Assembly (NCBI GenBank): GCA_003313425.1
Contig: NHZP01000003.1
Span: 1,612,001-1,676,000 of the forward strand
Origin: Pseudopyrenochaeta lycopersici
Taxonomy: Eukaryota > Ascomycota > Dothideomycetes > Pleosporales > Pseudopyrenochaetaceae
Direction: 5' to 3'
DNA: 64,000 nucleotides
Both the position numbers and the translations under genes were made by a program. How positions within the stretch are numbered: the stretch's first letter is position 1; each line of letters opens with the position of its first letter. Below are positions 23,727-36,100 of this stretch, one piece after another. Below the pieces are notes generated by a model. That model saw nothing but the letters and a program-made list of their open reading frames with translations, did not search any database and was not told the origin of the DNA.

Positions 23727-24821
23727 ATGTCGTACGCTCCAGACGGCCGTAAGCTCTCGCCCGGCGAGGTCTACGAGGATGCGCCCGCGCCCGTCAAGGA
23801 CGACGAGTGGCACGACGACCTGAATGTTACCTTGATGTGCCCCGACTGCCGCGAAATGCCCCCGAACCTCGTCGAAGAGTTCAGCGCGGGTGATACCATC
23901 TGCGGCTCCTGTGGGCGTGTCCTGGCCGACAGGATCATCGACACGCGCTCCGAGTGGCGTACCTTCTCTAATGACGACCAAGGCAACGATGACCCCTCGC
24001 GTATCGGTGACGCCGCCAACCCTCTGCTCCACGGCTCCCAGCTGCAGACTGAGATCGGCTTTGGCGACGGCGGCCTGCGTGTGCGCGACCTGGCGCGAGC
24101 CCACAACAAGTCCAACCATGACAAGGCCAACAAGTCGCTCCAGGCCGCCTTTGGCCAGATCACCACCCTGTGCGACTCGCAGAACATCAGCAGGCCAACG
24201 GCCGAGACTGCAAAGCATCTCTACCGCCAGGCCGACGATGCAAAGCTGTTCAAGGGCAAGTCGCAAGACGCCATCATCGCCGGCTGTATCTTTATTGCAT
24301 GCCGCTCCATGAAGCAGCAGCGTAGCTTCCGTGAAATCTTCAAGATGACCAATGTCTCCAAGAAGGAGGTCGGCCGTACCTTCAAAGCCCTCGAGGCCTT
24401 CTTGCAACGCCAGCAGAAGCTGCAGGGCGGCCCTATGCTTGCTGGAAACGGTGCTGTCATAGACGCGAACAATTATCTTGGGCACAACGCTGCCAGTGCC
24501 GAAGTCCTCATGCCTCGTGCTTGTGCCAAGCTCGGTCTCCCAACCAGCGTCCAACTTGTTGCCGAGAGCTGTGCCTCCATCGTTACCGAACAGGGCGTTG
24601 CTGCTGGCCGCTCTCCTCTCTCCATTGCCGGCGCCTGTCTCTACCTCGTCTCGCATCTCATGGGCCACCCCAAGTCGCCAAAGGAGATTGGCGCCGCCGT
24701 CGAAGTCAGCGATGGTACCATTCGAACAGCATACAAGCTCATGCATGCTGCTCAGGACAAGATCATCCAGCCAAGCTGGCTTGAAAAGGGCGGTGATCGC
24801 TCTAGAATTCCTCCTGCTTAA
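23727..24821 (+). CDS. SUA7: General transcription factor TFIIB
   Basis: This uninterrupted frame encodes 364 residues, the usual length. TFIIB bridges TBP at the promoter and RNA polymerase II and helps choose the start site. The N-terminal zinc ribbon has Cys pairs at 38/41 (CPDC) and at about 57/60 (CGSC). The B-reader/linker follows with RIIDTRSEWRTF. Two cyclin folds occupy about 125-215 (SFREIFKMTNVSKKEVGRTF at its end) and 245-335 (RSPLSIAGACLYLV and SDGTIRTAYKLM). The start at 23727 gives the short acidic leader typical of fungal members. Yeast also keeps this gene without introns. The gene is G+C-rich in third positions, as expected for strong expression. Confidence 0.97.
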   Translation: MSYAPDGRKLSPGEVYEDAPAPVKDDEWHDDLNVTLMCPDCREMPPNLVEEFSAGDTICGSCGRVLADRIIDTRSEWRTFSNDDQGNDDPSRIGDAANPLLHGSQLQTEIGFGDGGLRVRDLARAHNKSNHDKANKSLQAAFGQITTLCDSQNISRPTAETAKHLYRQADDAKLFKGKSQDAIIAGCIFIACRSMKQQRSFREIFKMTNVSKKEVGRTFKALEAFLQRQQKLQGGPMLAGNGAVIDANNYLGHNAASAEVLMPRACAKLGLPTSVQLVAESCASIVTEQGVAAGRSPLSIAGACLYLVSHLMGHPKSPKEIGAAVEVSDGTIRTAYKLMHAAQDKIIQPSWLEKGGDRSRIPPA

Positions 24822-26396
24822 AGATCAGGCGGCAATCAAGAGCGCTTGATGGTGGGGCGACGTGGTGGCTTTCAGACTGAGCATTGTTCTTTAAATTGAG
24901 TATTCTTGCGGGTCTTGATGTGTATTCCATAACTTTTCACGGCACTTTGACATCCTTTAGCGAGCATGGGACGGCGTTCACGGACAGGTAATTCAGACAT
25001 TGACTTGATTTGGTTTATGGCTTAAATACCCCGTTAGACATCACAGATGATTTTAAAAAAATTGGCGTTTGGGAAATATGGATTGCCACAAACATTGTGA
25101 TGTCTGCATGACTGCTGTGAAATCATTCTGAACATTCTACACACTATTACCCATACTTGGAGTGTAGTTGCTGCGAAAATTTTCTCAAGATTCATTGCCT
25201 GCGACACTCTGGTACGGTAGTAGTGGGTCTTTACAACACTTGATCAATACACACCTCCACTCCATCCTCCCAATACAACCGAAATTCCCACTTCAGGCCT
25301 TTCCAACAGCTCCATCCAGACCCCCGTTTCCCCTTGCTTCCCCACAACGAGACGTATGCTGTGGGCTGTTGCTGACAAAATGGCACACCTTGCTCTGACT
25401 GACCGTGTTTCGCGTTCCAGAAGTGTGAGTATTGGGGGTTGTGGGGCCGCTGTTCGATGGTGCTGCGTGGTACTACGGAAGGGGAGCTGGGTAGTGCGGG
25501 AATGGTACAGTGATGCTGAGGGAAGAGAAAAGGCGATTGTGCGAATTTGAAAAGCAGTGTCGTCAGCGATATATGTGTATGTGACGGTCCTATGGTGGAA
25601 ATCCTTTTGCTGCTGCAAGAAAGTTCTTCCCCAAATGTTCTCTCGTTGCTCGTTTTGGTGTTCTGAGAAAGCCTTTCCTTACAGTTCGAATTACCTTGAG
25701 TTTGGGGGGTTTTTTTGCTAGTCATACTGGATCATCGTGCGCTTTATAGATTGTCTCCACCCGTACCAGTGTATTGTACTCTTGGGTTTGTGCTCGCTCA
25801 TGGGTCAGACCAAGAAGTGTGGAGTCCTTTTCATAGTTCTATGAGTTCCTGTGTTGGTGGCATGAGGTCTTTGATCTGGGAACCTTTTACCGAGAACGAG
25901 GAGCATCTGCTATTATTGTGAAGCAAATTGACTTGTCAAAAGGTCTACTTGACTGCAATTGACGTACAGTCAACAGCTGATTGAATGTCTGTGTTTGGTA
26001 TTAGAATCTTTGCTTTTGACCATTTGAATAATCTCACGCGGTGCTAGAGATTTCCAACATCCCTAGCACTGCCTCAACACTCGATGGAGACTGCCACACT
26101 TCAGATGTGGGTCTGATGCACTATCGTATCCTTCCCGGTAGTAATCATGCTATTGTCGCCCACTGGCAGAATGTAGCTTCCATCGGATCATACCAAGGAA
26201 GGCACGACCTCTAAGGTAACTTAGTGGCCCGAAAGAATCAGTCTTCATATATAAGCTTGTCCTCCCACTTTCCCAATCTTTCTCAGGTCGTCTTTCCCGT
26301 CAAGCCTGCCCATGTCCTTCGCCTGAAGGCACAGAAGCCAAAGACCCTCGCTACCCCTTTCCCTAGCACTCAGCCTAACCCATATCTCCTTCGAAA
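24822..26396. other. Intergenic region with TATA promoter at its right end
   Basis: This spacer is nearly 1.6 kb between same-strand genes. Open frames near 25160-25720 on both strands overlap and lack signals. The right end carries the promoter of the secreted protein gene. Confidence 0.5.
26248..26254 (+). promoter_or_regulatory. TATA box of the BYS1-like gene
   Basis: TATATAA lies about 143 bp upstream of the ATG, and a pyrimidine-rich tract with TTTCTCAGG follows about 25-40 bp later. This spacing fits a regulated fungal promoter. Confidence 0.65.
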
Positions 26397-27569
26397 ATGA
26401 AGGCCCTTTTGGTTTTTATCTTCGGCGTCCAGGCCTACGCATCCCTCGCTGCCGCCGCCAACTCGATCAAATTCATCAACCACTGCCCCTACGATATCTG
26501 GTACTGGACTGTCGGCCCAAGCGGATCATCAATCTCAGGTGCAGACTCAAGCCGCATCAAAGTCCCCGGAAACCATGGCTCGGTTACCCATGGCATGGTC
26601 AACACTGAACTCCTCCATGGTGGCATTTCCATCAAGATTCGTGACTTCCCCTCGTACCAAATCGCACCCGCCGGTATCGTCCAGGTCGAGTACCATCTTG
26701 AAAAATCGAGGAATTCAGTATGGTATGATCTCTCCGTCATTGACTGTGATAATAATCTTGGACCTGATCACCCTTCTTTCTGCCCCCTGATCGGCGGGGG
26801 CATCAAAATGTCCATCCCCGGTGCGGAAAGGGGTTATTGTCCTCCGGCGTGGTGCGAGGGCAATAAGTGCGAGAATACATATGAGAGACATGGCAGTTGG
26901 CTGGGAGAACCGAGCTTCAAGTGTAACGCTGGTGTCGATATTTTCGTTGAAACTTGTACTGAGCGTGCTGGTCCACGGACGTTCCAGGATGACCCGACTG
27001 TGTATCCTCCTGACAACGTCCCTGAGGTCGTACCTCAGGGCCCGCTGAAGGTCTCGCCTGGTGGTACTTGTGGCGGAACTACTGGCTATACATGGTAAAT
27101 AATTTCATTCTCGAACACATGTGAGTATTACACTGACTGTTTTGACAGCACGGGTAGCCGCTGGGGCGACTGCTGTTCCTCCTACGGCTTCTGCGGCCGC
27201 TCACAATTATACTGTGACGCGGGTTGCCAAAACCCTTTCGGAACCTGCCCTGGCATGAATTCAACGGCATCGTCAACTCCACCATCAACTGCTTCGTTGA
27301 ATCCGTCCTCAACCTCATCCGCGAGTCCGACTCGCAGTGTCGCTATTCAGCCCAGCTCTACCACTGACTGTCCTAAAACTTTCAAAACTGCAATAGCAAC
27401 GAAGACCCAGACAGTCACTAAGACCACCGTCGCCACTACGACCATTACGCGCACCCTCGTCTGGACGAAAACCATCATGCCGGCTTTTACACAGATGCCG
27501 CAGTATGCACCGCGCCAGACAGTCAACGCACGGCGGAAGAAGTTGAGGCGAAAATTCGCTGGTGCATGA
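26397..27569 (+). CDS. Secreted BYS1/thaumatin-like protein with chitin-binding CBM18 domain
   Basis: The model is 372 residues: exons 26397-27094 and 27149-27569 (54-bp intron, GTAAAT to GACAG). Residues 1-21 are a signal peptide. Residues 22-190 form a Cys-containing beta domain that begins SIKFINHCPYDIWYW, as in the Blastomyces yeast-phase (BYS1) and thaumatin-like proteins. After a Pro-rich linker, residues about 225-265 form a hevein-type chitin-binding module: GGTCGG, then the WGDCCS, YGFCG and CDAGCQ motifs. The splice completes this module by joining its second Cys codon. A Ser/Thr-rich stretch (270-340) likely bears glycans, and the tail is strongly basic (RRKKLRRKF). The chitin module suggests residence at the fungal wall or binding to chitin outside the cell. 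A glucanase role is not supported. Confidence 0.8.
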
Positions 27570-27960
27570 GCCAGTGTCTCTGATCCATAGCAGCGAGAGA
27601 TGTTGGGATCCAGCCCCAATGGACCAGCCATGTGTGTGAAGTGAGCAAGACTCACTTCTTCATCTCTGTTGGTATCTTGTGAATGCCGTAATAGCCAAAT
27701 ACTGGCACTAGGCGTTGCAGATGAACAGATTGATGCTTAATAGGCCGCGGGGCTGTATAGAATACCCAAATATTAATGTATAATAAGTTCATCTAAAATG
27801 ATAGATTAAAAAAATCATAAAATATAAAGGGTAATGCCGACTCAACTGAGTTTGTTGATACACCACATTTGAAGTATTTCATATCAAAAAAAGCATCACA
27901 CTACGTCTTCTAAAATCTTATTATCTTCTAGGTGTCGGATGGAAATACTGTTGACCAAGA
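27570..27960. other. Convergent 3' region
   Basis: This 391-bp region holds the 3' ends of two convergent genes. It is A+T-rich around 27770-27910, with AATAAT and poly-A-like stretches that could serve polyadenylation on both strands. Confidence 0.5.
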
Positions 27961-29110
27961 TCACGATGCAACCATGGCCCCCCGAACCCAGTCCGCAAAA
28001 CCCCCTTCCTGAACACTCTTGCTAAACGCAACCCAAAAGGCCTGCTTCTCACTCACCGGCCTTGCACAATGCTCGATCAGTGCTTTAACTTTCAACTCCT
28101 TGAGGCCCTTAATCTGCATGAGCTGCTCTGCCCACTCTAAATCCACCCCGCCGAGCGAACCACCGCCCCACTCTTTGCGCATGCGCATCATGAAGGCAAA
28201 ATCGGGGCCGGTGATGGGGCTGATGGACGACCAGCCTAGGTCTGGTTTTCCAGCTATTACGTTGAGGTGGAGAGTACGTAGGCGGAAGGGAATAATGGTT
28301 GAGGTGGATGGTTCAGAGTACGAAGTAGGCGTGGGTTGCGCGGGAGGCGGTTGGTGGTTGGCAATGTATTCGCATAGTGAAGACCATTCTGCGCGGTCGA
28401 ATTCCTTGGTGTAAGGTAGGGCTTTCTTTGTCAGGCTTAGATGTCTGATATGGCTTCTCGCCAAAGGAGTCAAATCGCTCAAGAAGGGAACTGCGGCTTC
28501 GATCGAGGTGTGGAAGGAGAACAAGTACGTCGAGTACAAGACTTTACTCGCTTCGGCGTGGATTTGCTGGTTGAGCGCGAGAAGAGAGGGTACAGCGCGG
28601 CGCAAATGCGCTGTGTACGGTGATAAAAGGACTCGATACGTGGTTGGTGTTGTGGTGGTTAGGAATGGCCCTGAGGACGTCAGCAAGGAGCCGTACATGC
28701 GTCGCCTGAGTTTCCACTCTTCCCTATCTATTTCGCCTCAGATGCCGTCTCTTGAAGTGTCCAAAGATCTTTTGAGATTGGATGAATTTGAAGGGTGACT
28801 TACCAGTTCTGACATGATATGTACTTCTCCGTCTCCACGTCCTGGAGCCCTGCGCGCCCAGCCATGGGTCGATTGTGCGCACACTCAGTGTAAAGGGATC
28901 GTTGTTGGTATCCTCAGAGTAGTAGGTATGGAAATCTGGGAGCAGATTTGCTACAGAAGTTCCAGTCCCGGTTGAAGGATTCTTTGAAGGAAAGAGTAGG
29001 TACTCATAGATCATGAGACGGATTTCGAATGGGAGGCGGAGGAAAGGTGAAACAGGTTGCCTATCGGTCTTCATATTCATTGTGGTCGTGGTGGAAGTCA
29101 AAGTTTCCAT
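27961..29110 (-). CDS. 2EXR-like domain protein (two exons)
   Basis: The model is 357 residues: exon 1 is 29110-28804 and exon 2 is 28727-27961. The intron 28728-28803 (76 bp) has GTAAGT and AAATAG. The N-terminus has FLRLPFEIRLMIYEYLLFP near residue 23, which is the F-box-like first helix of the large fungal 2EXR/F-box-like family. The body (about 120-330) is helical, with an LLALNQQIHAEASKVLYS block that is nearly diagnostic of this group in filamentous ascomycetes. Members are numerous in Dothideomycetes and mostly uncharacterised; a link to ubiquitin ligases is possible but unproven. Exon 1 alone would give a 128-residue fragment, so the splice matters. No targeting signal is present. Confidence 0.8.
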
Positions 29111-30775
29111 TGTGACTTTGTTGTACTTGTTGTCGGATTGTAGTTTAGCGATAGGTGCTTAGCCCACCCAAGTGTTCGTTGTCATATGATGTCCCCTCTT
29201 CTTTCTCAAAAGCCACAAAGTGATGGCGCTCCCTAACTCTTCAGCTCGTTGTCTGAACGGCGACTTCCTTCACAGCCAAGATTGTTGTATCCAATCTCTC
29301 TCAGCTCTTGACAGTAGTGAAGAGCAAACCGAAGCGACACAGCAAGACGACGCGAGACATGACCCAAAGAGATGAATCGAGCCAGTCACCACAAGAGTGG
29401 GCGCGACGCGCTTTTACAGCTCCCAAGCTTCGGTCACGCAAGCTCAACGTGGGTGCCCGACCATCAAGGTGCCGCCCGTTGCATACGCTTATCAACTGCA
29501 CAAAATTCGTCAAAAATAAATACCCAAACCAACCGAAAAGTCCGAAAGAGGCCGGTAGCACCATGATGACCATGATGCAGTTGCCGTAGCTGCCAAACCC
29601 ACTTCGGTTAATGTAGGCCACGCTATGCTATCACCAGCATAGTGCACTATCTAGGGCTGCAGTAGCGTCTAGCTGCCGTTTAGAGTGGGGATGACGTTTT
29701 AGGAAGGGTTCCTTGATAAGTGTGAATGAAGCGTGGGTGTGATATGCGGATTGGCGGTGAGGAACTTGGTGAAACTTGGTTGATGTGGTAATGCGTTGGA
29801 CTGCCGACGGCAAGTTAGACGAGTTGAAACTCACAATACTGTCGTCTCGGCCCTAAATCGATCATGCGGAGGCCTTCGCTGTGAGGAATGCATATGAGCT
29901 GGGTTGCTGAGGGCAACTGCATCCTATGTTAGTCATTATTACACCTCAAGCGCATCACAGCGGCCCGAAATTCAGATGATGTATCAGCGCCAACAACACT
30001 GAGCGCCACTGTTGGGTGAGACGCTTGCGAATGCTGATAGCATCACTAGCATGTCGATTGCGCGCCGAGCAGATTCGGGGTCGTTTGCACACGTTCTATC
30101 GGTCCTTTCAAGGAACCGCGAAACCTGGTAGGTGGAATCGCCCAAGTTCACAGGGGAGCGCTGCAAAAGGGTTAGGATAGTGCTATGCGAGGCAATTGGG
30201 TCTTCGCGAGGGTGCAAGCATGGCGTGCGTGTTGCGTGCGTGTGCGCGAAATGATGGAATGGAGATTACAAAATAGTGATAGGAAGTATCGCCGTGCACT
30301 CGGCGAAAAATGTACGTACCTGCATCACGCTTGTCGGCTCTCGCGGGACCCACAGCCCTCATTCCGAGTCTCAATATGGTCCATAAGAAAATTCCGTTCG
30401 CCGTTAACTTCCGCACGAGCGTGAATTGCATCTGCACCTAGAGAAAAAGCTCCAAAACGGCAATGAGAGGTATCAAGGTACATAATTTGATCTCACGGCT
30501 TAACATCTAGGCCATCGAATGCTGCCTTCTTATACTCAGGTTTCGTGGGGCCAGTCAGGATTAGATGAACTCTCGCATTGCTAACTATTTCAAAACCCAT
30601 TTACACTTTGTGATCAAATCACGGGATCCATTCCTGCAGTCGAAGATACTTCCGCTTTGGGGCAATTCATCCGTACGTACATGAAGTAGCAAACCGTTGG
30701 ACGCCTTATGGAAAGCTGCCGAGACAAATTTGACGTCTATCGTTACTCAACTCCGGCCGTCGCATGCTCCATACT
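29111..30775. other. Intergenic region with one weak gene candidate
   Basis: Apart from the two-exon candidate at 29984-30437, nothing is supported in this 1.7-kb region. The frame at 29308-29589 on the plus strand is opposed by an equal one on minus. Confidence 0.4.
29984..30437 (-). CDS. Possible small two-exon gene, unknown
   Basis: Exon 1 would be 30437-30270 and exon 2 30160-29984. The putative intron 30161-30269 (109 bp) has GTAATC, a CCTAACC branch and TTTTGCAG, and phase 0 is kept, giving 114 residues. The N-terminal part is basic with a hydrophobic patch (GIFLWTILRLGM), which could be a mitochondrial signal or short helix. The C-terminal part is ordinary soluble sequence. No family is recognised. 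An acceptor-like TTTTCTCTAG just upstream of the ATG hints that exon 1 may itself continue further upstream. The weak donor and short length keep confidence low. Confidence 0.3.
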
Positions 30776-31885
30776 TCACACTTCAAGCTCAGCCGGCTTC
30801 AACTCAGCAAGCGATTGCCACTCCTTCTCGCCAACCCGTCTACCCATACGACCTTTACTATATAGAAGATTCCCCTTCACCTTGACAAGCGTATTGACCC
30901 ACGACTTTTGCCCATTGGCATCAGTGACTTCTTTTGACAATGAGCCGAGACCTACAAGACACAAGCCGTCAGCCCATGTTTCATTGCAAGACGTACAACA
31001 CCATCAGTGGCGACAAGCGGGGGAAATGCAAGACATGACTTACCAACAGGTTTATAATTGACATAAATGCCCTCCCACGAATTCTTCGGGCACGCAAAGA
31101 CTTCATGCATGATACCGAGATGCGGATTTGACTTTTCCGTCTCGCGCCACCACAGCATGGATTTGGTGTGCAGCGGCCCATGCGCATACGCATGCAGGTG
31201 GTGCTCGTTCTCAAAGTACAAAATCGACATGACCTCGTTGGACGTGGTGCCGGCGTCGGCATTGATCCATGACGAGCTCCCAAGGAAGCCATATGTCGTT
31301 GCATCGTCGCTTAGTTCTCTCACCATTTCAGCGAATCGGTCGCCAACTTCTTTGAAACCTGGGCCGAGCCTGGCTATGATGTCAGTGTATGGCAGAATGG
31401 GGTTAATATTTGAGTAGACTTACATGCCTAATGGGTGGTGGCTCACAGCGCCCAGTATGATAGCGCAGACACTGCTCTCTCCGACCGTCTCAGGCATGCC
31501 TTTTTCGGTCGGGAGGACAACTGCTGTGCGATAGGGAATCACCCTTTCCATCCTTTCATTCTTCCGGATGCCGGTCAAGACAAGGATTGTTGATACGAGC
31601 TTGAATGCCAATACCAAGAAGACGGGCAGGACAAGCACTATGTTCCGGTAAGGCAGGAATGCGGACGCTGTGCCTTGAATAAGGGCCCCGATGAGGAGCC
31701 ATGTTGTGACTGGGAATTGATCGCGGATGAGCTTTTGCCATTGTCAGTAGGTAAATTCAATTGTCAGTCGGAGGAATGGTGCATTATCCGCAGTGACCTA
31801 CCGCGTGGGTCCCAACACTTGGGGCTCTGAGCGAAGCAGTCTTCGGCCTCGTAGCGAAGGCGTTAAAGACTGGCTGGATCGACAT
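30776..31885 (-). CDS. DUF4188 (monooxygenase-like) membrane-associated protein
   Basis: The model is 297 residues in four exons: 31885-31802, 31731-31424, 31369-31044 and 30951-30776. Introns are 70, 54 and 92 bp with GTAGGT, GTAAGT and GTAAGT donors, and every junction keeps frame. Residues 1-28 are a basic leader; a hydrophobic hairpin lies at about 38-78. Then comes a ferredoxin-like domain: HHPLGMLGPGFKEVGDRF, SILYFENEHHLHAYAHGP and SMLWWRETEKSNPHLGIMHE. His-rich segments of this kind are typical of the DUF4188 group, which resembles small heme or cofactor-free monooxygenases and phenylacetaldoxime dehydratase-like proteins. Substrate is unknown. The C-terminal 58 residues are basic and low complexity. 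Confidence 0.8.
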
Positions 31886-33124
31886 GACGACTTGACTGAT
31901 ACACAAAGAACGATAAGCTTTCCAGTCTCACACACGGACCAGACTCTTATACGTAGTATCACGCGCAGTCGACACACAACGTCGCGCCCTTACCGTCGGC
32001 CGTGCTTTTTTCCCCGGTGTCACATCGGGGCCCACAGCCACTAATCGATAACAAGCTCACGGAATTGCCATGGCTTCAGCCCGATCTTCCTCCAGAGCGC
32101 CCTAGCGAGGAGATTAGTTCCTGGAGAGGTTACGTAGCGGATACCAGCTAAGGCCTTCCAGCCAATGATCGCGCAGCTAAACACACTTCTTGGCTGGCTG
32201 TGCGCATTCAGCCTCCTTAGCGCTCCGCAGAAAGCAAGCAATGAGACAAGACATGATTATTTCTGTCGTGTTAGCAAGCCGCGTGGCAGAAAATAACTTG
32301 GTTGACTACAACAGACTTGCGGTAACCGCTATAACACCATTGGCCCTACTACACAAACCCATGAATTTCTATCGGACATGGCTGGCATGCTGACGATGAA
32401 TCATTTGAGGGAAGCGCGCGTCGTTCTTCGCCGACAGCGTGAATGTGAGGTCAGAAGGACATGAAGGTAAACCCTTTTGTTGGTGGAGAAGGAGCATCCA
32501 GTTGTAGAGTAGAGAAAATCACAGCGCAGACACCTGTGGCCAATCTAGATCGTATTATGAACCACATGACCCTCAGCTCTCAGCGTGCACACTTATTCAC
32601 CGTTTCCAGAGAAAGACGAAGCCACTTCCGGACTCAATCGTAGTATCGCATTGCAAAGCTATGGTAGCTCTGGGTAAGCCACATATTGATACCGCAGCTC
32701 TACTCAAGCTGTTCCGAGCCCACTCATCCCCCTCCAACCTATCCCATATCCTAATACAGGCTAATCTTAGAGAAGGAGTTAAAAATTAACCACAGGAAAA
32801 GCAGACGATCTTTTTGGATTTGACCCTCCCTTGCAGGTATGAACGCCTTCCGCGCAATCGCGACTGATCATGTAACCAAATTGAGTTGACAAGAGTGAGA
32901 GGATGCAAGAGGAGAGAAAGAGAACAAAAGGAGATATTCATAGTACAAAGTGGCCTATCAAGCGTGTCAAGAAAGATGCTTTTGTGCCGTCAAGTGGGAG
33001 ACATAAAGGAAAGGAGAGTGCCCCTCGCCGTACCACATCCTGCTCTGTATGGGTAGGACTTGGCCTCCTCCTCAACCGTCTTCGTGAATTCTTCAAAATA
33101 GGGTTTATGGTTGGGAACCGGCCT
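31886..33124. other. Intergenic region, nothing identified
   Basis: This region of 1.2 kb lies between same-strand genes. Small frames have no support. Around 32880-32945 there is an A/G-rich stretch, and the last 100 bases before 33125 are probably the 3' end of the DEF1-like gene. Confidence 0.45.
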
Positions 33125-36100
33125 TTAATGCTGGCCGTAGTTTCCACCCCAGCCACCACGGTTGTAGCTTCCGCCACCATATCCACCAAAGCCACCATAG
33201 TTGCCATAGCCGCTCTGCTGCTGTTGCTGGTGTCCTGCAGTGTTCTGGTGTCCAAGTCCACCGAGACCGCCGTACTGATTATTTCCACCGAGATGATTTG
33301 GATAGCCGCTATATCCTTGCTGTTGTGAATGCTGAGGAAGGCCACCCTGAGCGCCCTGACCAGGTGTGCTCTGCGTGGCGGATCCGGGTCGACCAGGCTG
33401 TGCCCCGAGAGCAGACGGGCTAGGTCCACCGCTCTTCGAGTCACCAAAGGGCTTCAGAGAGTCCTCACTGAGTCCTTGTTGGCCGCCTTGCTGCTGTCCA
33501 TACGAGCTTTGATTTGCATATGCTTGGGGTCGAGCGAACGTATCAGGGAGGCCGCTAAATCCGCCAGCGCTGGCTGTTGCGCTAGGATTCTGAGAAGCCC
33601 CTGCGGCTGATCGACCATAATCACCGAATCCTCCACCCATGCCACTACCCCGCTCATGCTGAGACGATGCACCGAAGCCACCCGCGTTGGCTGGGGAGGA
33701 CGAGTGTTGGTCGAAAGAAGCTTGAGGTGACATGCCATAGTGATGGGGTTGACCATACATGCCTTTCCCGAATGACCCATAGCCTCCAGCTTGCCCATAG
33801 GCGGCGAATTGGTTCATATAATTATTATAGTAGGGGCTGTTGTAGAACGGATGGCCATATTGGTAGCCACCAGCATGTCCCTGCTGGGCATGTTGTTGCT
33901 GTTGCATATGCTGAGCTTGCGAAGAAGCTCCTTGTTGTCCAGCCAAGGCGGGATTGGGGGTGTTGTTCCCGCTGTTCTGAGCATCGTTATACCGGCTTTG
34001 AGACTAGTTACGCCTGTCAGTATATTGCATTCCAAAGATTGTACTTGCGACTCAGCCACTGCTCTTACTCTATCCACACAACCCTGGAAGCTCTCTGCTT
34101 GTAGTCTTGCGTCGTAGACAGAGGCGGTCCAGGATGTTGGGTATAAAGCTCATCCACACCAACTTCATTGGACAGAATCTTGAGCGGGCTGAGACTTTTG
34201 TAAAGGGTTCTTACCTGTTGGTGTTCCTGACTCCGGCCATAGCTTGAGTCATTGGGGCCGGCACCAAAACCGCTGCCAGTACGCTGTTGAGCGGAGCCAG
34301 CTTCCTGTTGGCTTTGTGCATTCTGCTGACCATAGCCGTAGTAGTTCTGATACTGCGAGCGCTGCTCAGATGTAAGATACTGCGAAGCAAAATTGTCGGG
34401 TGCGGACGAGAATGCGCCAGGCTGTGACGGGGCCTGACTTTGTTGACCAGGGTAATCGTATTGGTTCGACTGTGGAACCTGTTGGCCGAAGGGGTCGTAG
34501 GGTTTTTGTGGCGGTGCAGAAGCTTCGGATTGAGCACCTGTCTGACCATACCGACCGAATTGGTTGTATGGCTGATTTGACTGTGATCCCTGGTTTTGCA
34601 TAGCCTGAGCGGCGAGCGGATTGGGAGGGGATTGCTGCTGTGGCGCGGGAGGCAACCCAGGGGCTTGCTTGGGCGTGGGAAGCGACTCTTGTTGCTGAGC
34701 CTCTGCTTGGGGAGGAGCCTGACGCGGCGCGGGAGGTAAAGAGGCCCTGGGCTGTGCAACGGGCGAATGCTGAGGTGGTTGAGTCCTAGTTTCCGCCTCT
34801 TCCCTGTCCTCATCTACATCAAGATCTGGTGCATCGCCCAGGCCCAAGCTGCCGAACTGGACGGCAGCCCTGTCTACAGCATGGTTTCCAGGCATGACCA
34901 CAGCTTCTTGCTGCTCCACAAGTCTTCTCTGGAAGCTCGCGCTGCGGTGTGGCGCTCCAGAAGTTGCTTTCAGTGCCGTCGTCGCAAATCCTCCCGCAGC
35001 GGGGCGACCGATGGGCGCATGTGTTGGGCCGTTCAAAGGAGTTGCAACAGCACTCCCAATGTCCTTCGAGCTAGCAACAGTGCTGAAGGCTGTCTCTGTA
35101 GGCGGTGGGTGCGATTCGTCGGGCAGATGCTCAACGTTTTCTTCGGTGAGTTGGTCCTTGGACGGTGTAAGCGTAAGTTCAGGTGGGGCAACGTCGTCAG
35201 CCTTGTCTGGAGTCAACTTGGACGTGTCCTCGATTGCAATAGGGGGCTCTTGGACGACTTCGTCGGCGATTGGGGGTATAGGCAGCTCTTCGGCGTGGAC
35301 AGCTGGTTCTTGGGCGACTTCGTGGGCGGGCGTTTCGATAGGCGCGGGCGTGGGCTCATCTTGAGCTGGAGCGGCCTTCGCGGCGGGTTTAGGGACGGCG
35401 GGTGCGGGTGCGGGCTTTGGTGCAGAGAACATGCTGGCCCACGTCTTCTTTGCGGCAGCTGCCACTGCAGCGACAGGCTTCTCTATGGCATCAGGAACAG
35501 CTGAGGCCGGCTCTGCATGTTGACCGTTTTCTTTAGGCTCTTCAGCAAGTGGAGGCGTGTCCCATGCCGTTGATTCGGCCGTGGGGACGGAACCAGGAGC
35601 TGCGCGCGGTCCGTTGGTAGCCCCTCCTCGACCACCGCGAAGCCCTCCACGGCCGCGATCCGTACCGCGTCCACCGCGTCCGCCACGAACACTGTCGCCG
35701 CCGCGGCGGGTTCCATCGGTGCGAGCTCCACGTGAGCCAGATAGGCCCTCTGACGGGGCAACATTCTCCTTTGCTTTGGAGCGGGACCGGTCCTTTGCTT
35801 TCTTGGGGACTTCGGCGAACTGGGACACAGCGCCTGTTGGAGCGAAGGTTAGCAGCGGCGTGGCAGTAGCGGTGGGGCCTGTTCTTTGCACTCTCAGGCG
35901 CAGCAGGTGGGCGCTTACCCTCACTGATCTTCTCGATGGTGGTCTGGAGGTCTCCGTCAGACTCTTCAATTGCCAGCACGAGATCGGCGTCGGTCCAGTC
36001 TGGGAACAACTCCTTCAGTGTCGAGAGCTGTGGCTGGTATCGCTTCTTAAGCTCGCCCAGCTCGCCCTGGTCTGCTGATGTGTCGATATTTGATGACGCG

